DNA from: JAZNGX01 sp045576675
Lineage (GTDB): Bacteria; Bacillota; Clostridia; Monoglobales; Firm-18
Reading direction: 5' to 3'
Length of the DNA stretch: 6,856 bases
NCBI GenBank assembly: GCA_045576675.1
Contig: JAZNGX010000045.1
Location: 1 to 6,856, forward strand
Of this stretch, positions 6,710 through 6,856 are shown one piece after another. A program made the translations under genes and the position numbers. The notes below the pieces were generated by a model. It had not been told where the DNA came from, made no database searches, and worked only from the letters and a program-made list of their open reading frames with translations. Position 1 is the stretch's first letter; every line of letters begins with the position of its first letter.

Positions 6710-6841
6710 ATGGAGAAAACGAATCGGTATAATCAGTTTTTTGTAAAACAGGTAGTATACAAGAATTTTGAAATCACCCGAAACCGGAACCAGGTTTACG
6801 GCGAACTATGCATCATGTACGAAGGCAGATTGCCTGAATAA
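6710..6841 (+). CDS. Possible 43-residue small ORF, unrecognised (doubtful)
   Basis: ATG to TAA, 43 codons, starting MEKTNRYNQFFVKQ and ending CIMYEGRLPE; basic and aromatic-rich with no visible motif, membrane segment or signal peptide. It lies about 24 bases after the predicted start of the rightward promoter. No SD precedes the ATG, which argues against translation unless it is leaderless-like or starts elsewhere. The same frame is open for 32 codons upstream of a single TAA at 6683-6685, so a decayed gene is another possibility. A second frame from TTG 6768 overlaps it and is still open at the window edge. I do not recognise either protein, and chance is a fair explanation. Confidence 0.2.
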   Translation: MEKTNRYNQFFVKQVVYKNFEITRNRNQVYGELCIMYEGRLPE

Positions 6842-6856
6842 TAAAAAACACGTCAA

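Larger units (their letters stand above)
6425..6856. other. 432-base region without a convincing gene
   Basis: This is the space upstream of the operon, reaching the window edge. Bases 6440-6600 are extremely AT-rich and hold the probable operon promoter region and the dyad. From about 6600 the composition becomes more mixed. There the plus strand carries a good promoter match (6651-6679), a second TATAAT (6635-6640) with a poor -35, and two short overlapping unassigned frames (6710-6841, and one from TTG 6768 open at the edge). Small stems AAACC/GGTTT (6781-6797) and AGGCA/TGCCT (6823-6835) are visible. I recognise no riboswitch, tRNA or mobile element here. Confidence 0.6.

Noticed and set aside
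6823..6835. AGGCA-GAT-TGCCT hairpin near the right edge
   Set aside because: Five pairs without a T-run on either strand; too short to call a terminator or structured RNA.

Overview
The window holds one four-gene cluster, all on the minus strand. It reads as part of a polysaccharide-utilisation locus for a uronic-acid-containing polymer. The DNA is AT-rich, the Shine-Dalgarno (SD) sites are Gram-positive in type (AGGAGG, AGGAG, GGAG), and one gene carries a 'copper amine oxidase N-terminal-like' wall/stalk domain. Together these suggest a Firmicute, most likely a clostridial fermenter of plant or microbial polysaccharides. The species cannot be named from the sequence.

Layout in transcription order (right to left): (1) 6424-4316, a secreted multidomain polysaccharide lyase with an alginate-lyase-like helical catalytic domain (PL5/PL38-like), a concanavalin-like sandwich module and an unassigned C-terminal domain; (2) 4239-2500, a cytoplasmic GH35 beta-galactosidase starting at GTG; (3) 2472-1711, a cytoplasmic alpha/beta-hydrolase esterase of the esterase D / tributyrin esterase type; (4) 1653-52, a GH88 unsaturated glucuronyl hydrolase with a signal peptide and a duplicated copper-amine-oxidase-N-like domain. 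The gaps are 76, 27 and 57 bases. No convincing terminator lies inside the cluster, so it is probably one operon.

Inferred joint function: the lyase cuts a polyuronate-containing chain outside the cell by beta-elimination and leaves 4,5-unsaturated uronic acid at the new non-reducing ends. The exported GH88 would remove that sugar, also outside. The trimmed galactose-containing and possibly acylated oligosaccharides would then be imported and finished by the esterase and GH35 enzyme. No transporter, regulator or unsaturated-uronate catabolic gene lies in the window.

The right end (6425-6856) has no convincing gene. It holds the operon's leader, an AT-rich imperfect dyad, and a good-looking rightward promoter (TTGTTA-17-TATAAT) reading away from the operon towards two short unassigned reading frames and the window edge. 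Bases 1-51 hold only a weak AT-rich hairpin. I see no RNA gene, CRISPR array, insertion sequence or phage element. Nothing here is clearly a new kind of system. The most unusual points are the exported GH88 fused to a stalk domain with apparent active-site changes, and the module composition of the lyase.
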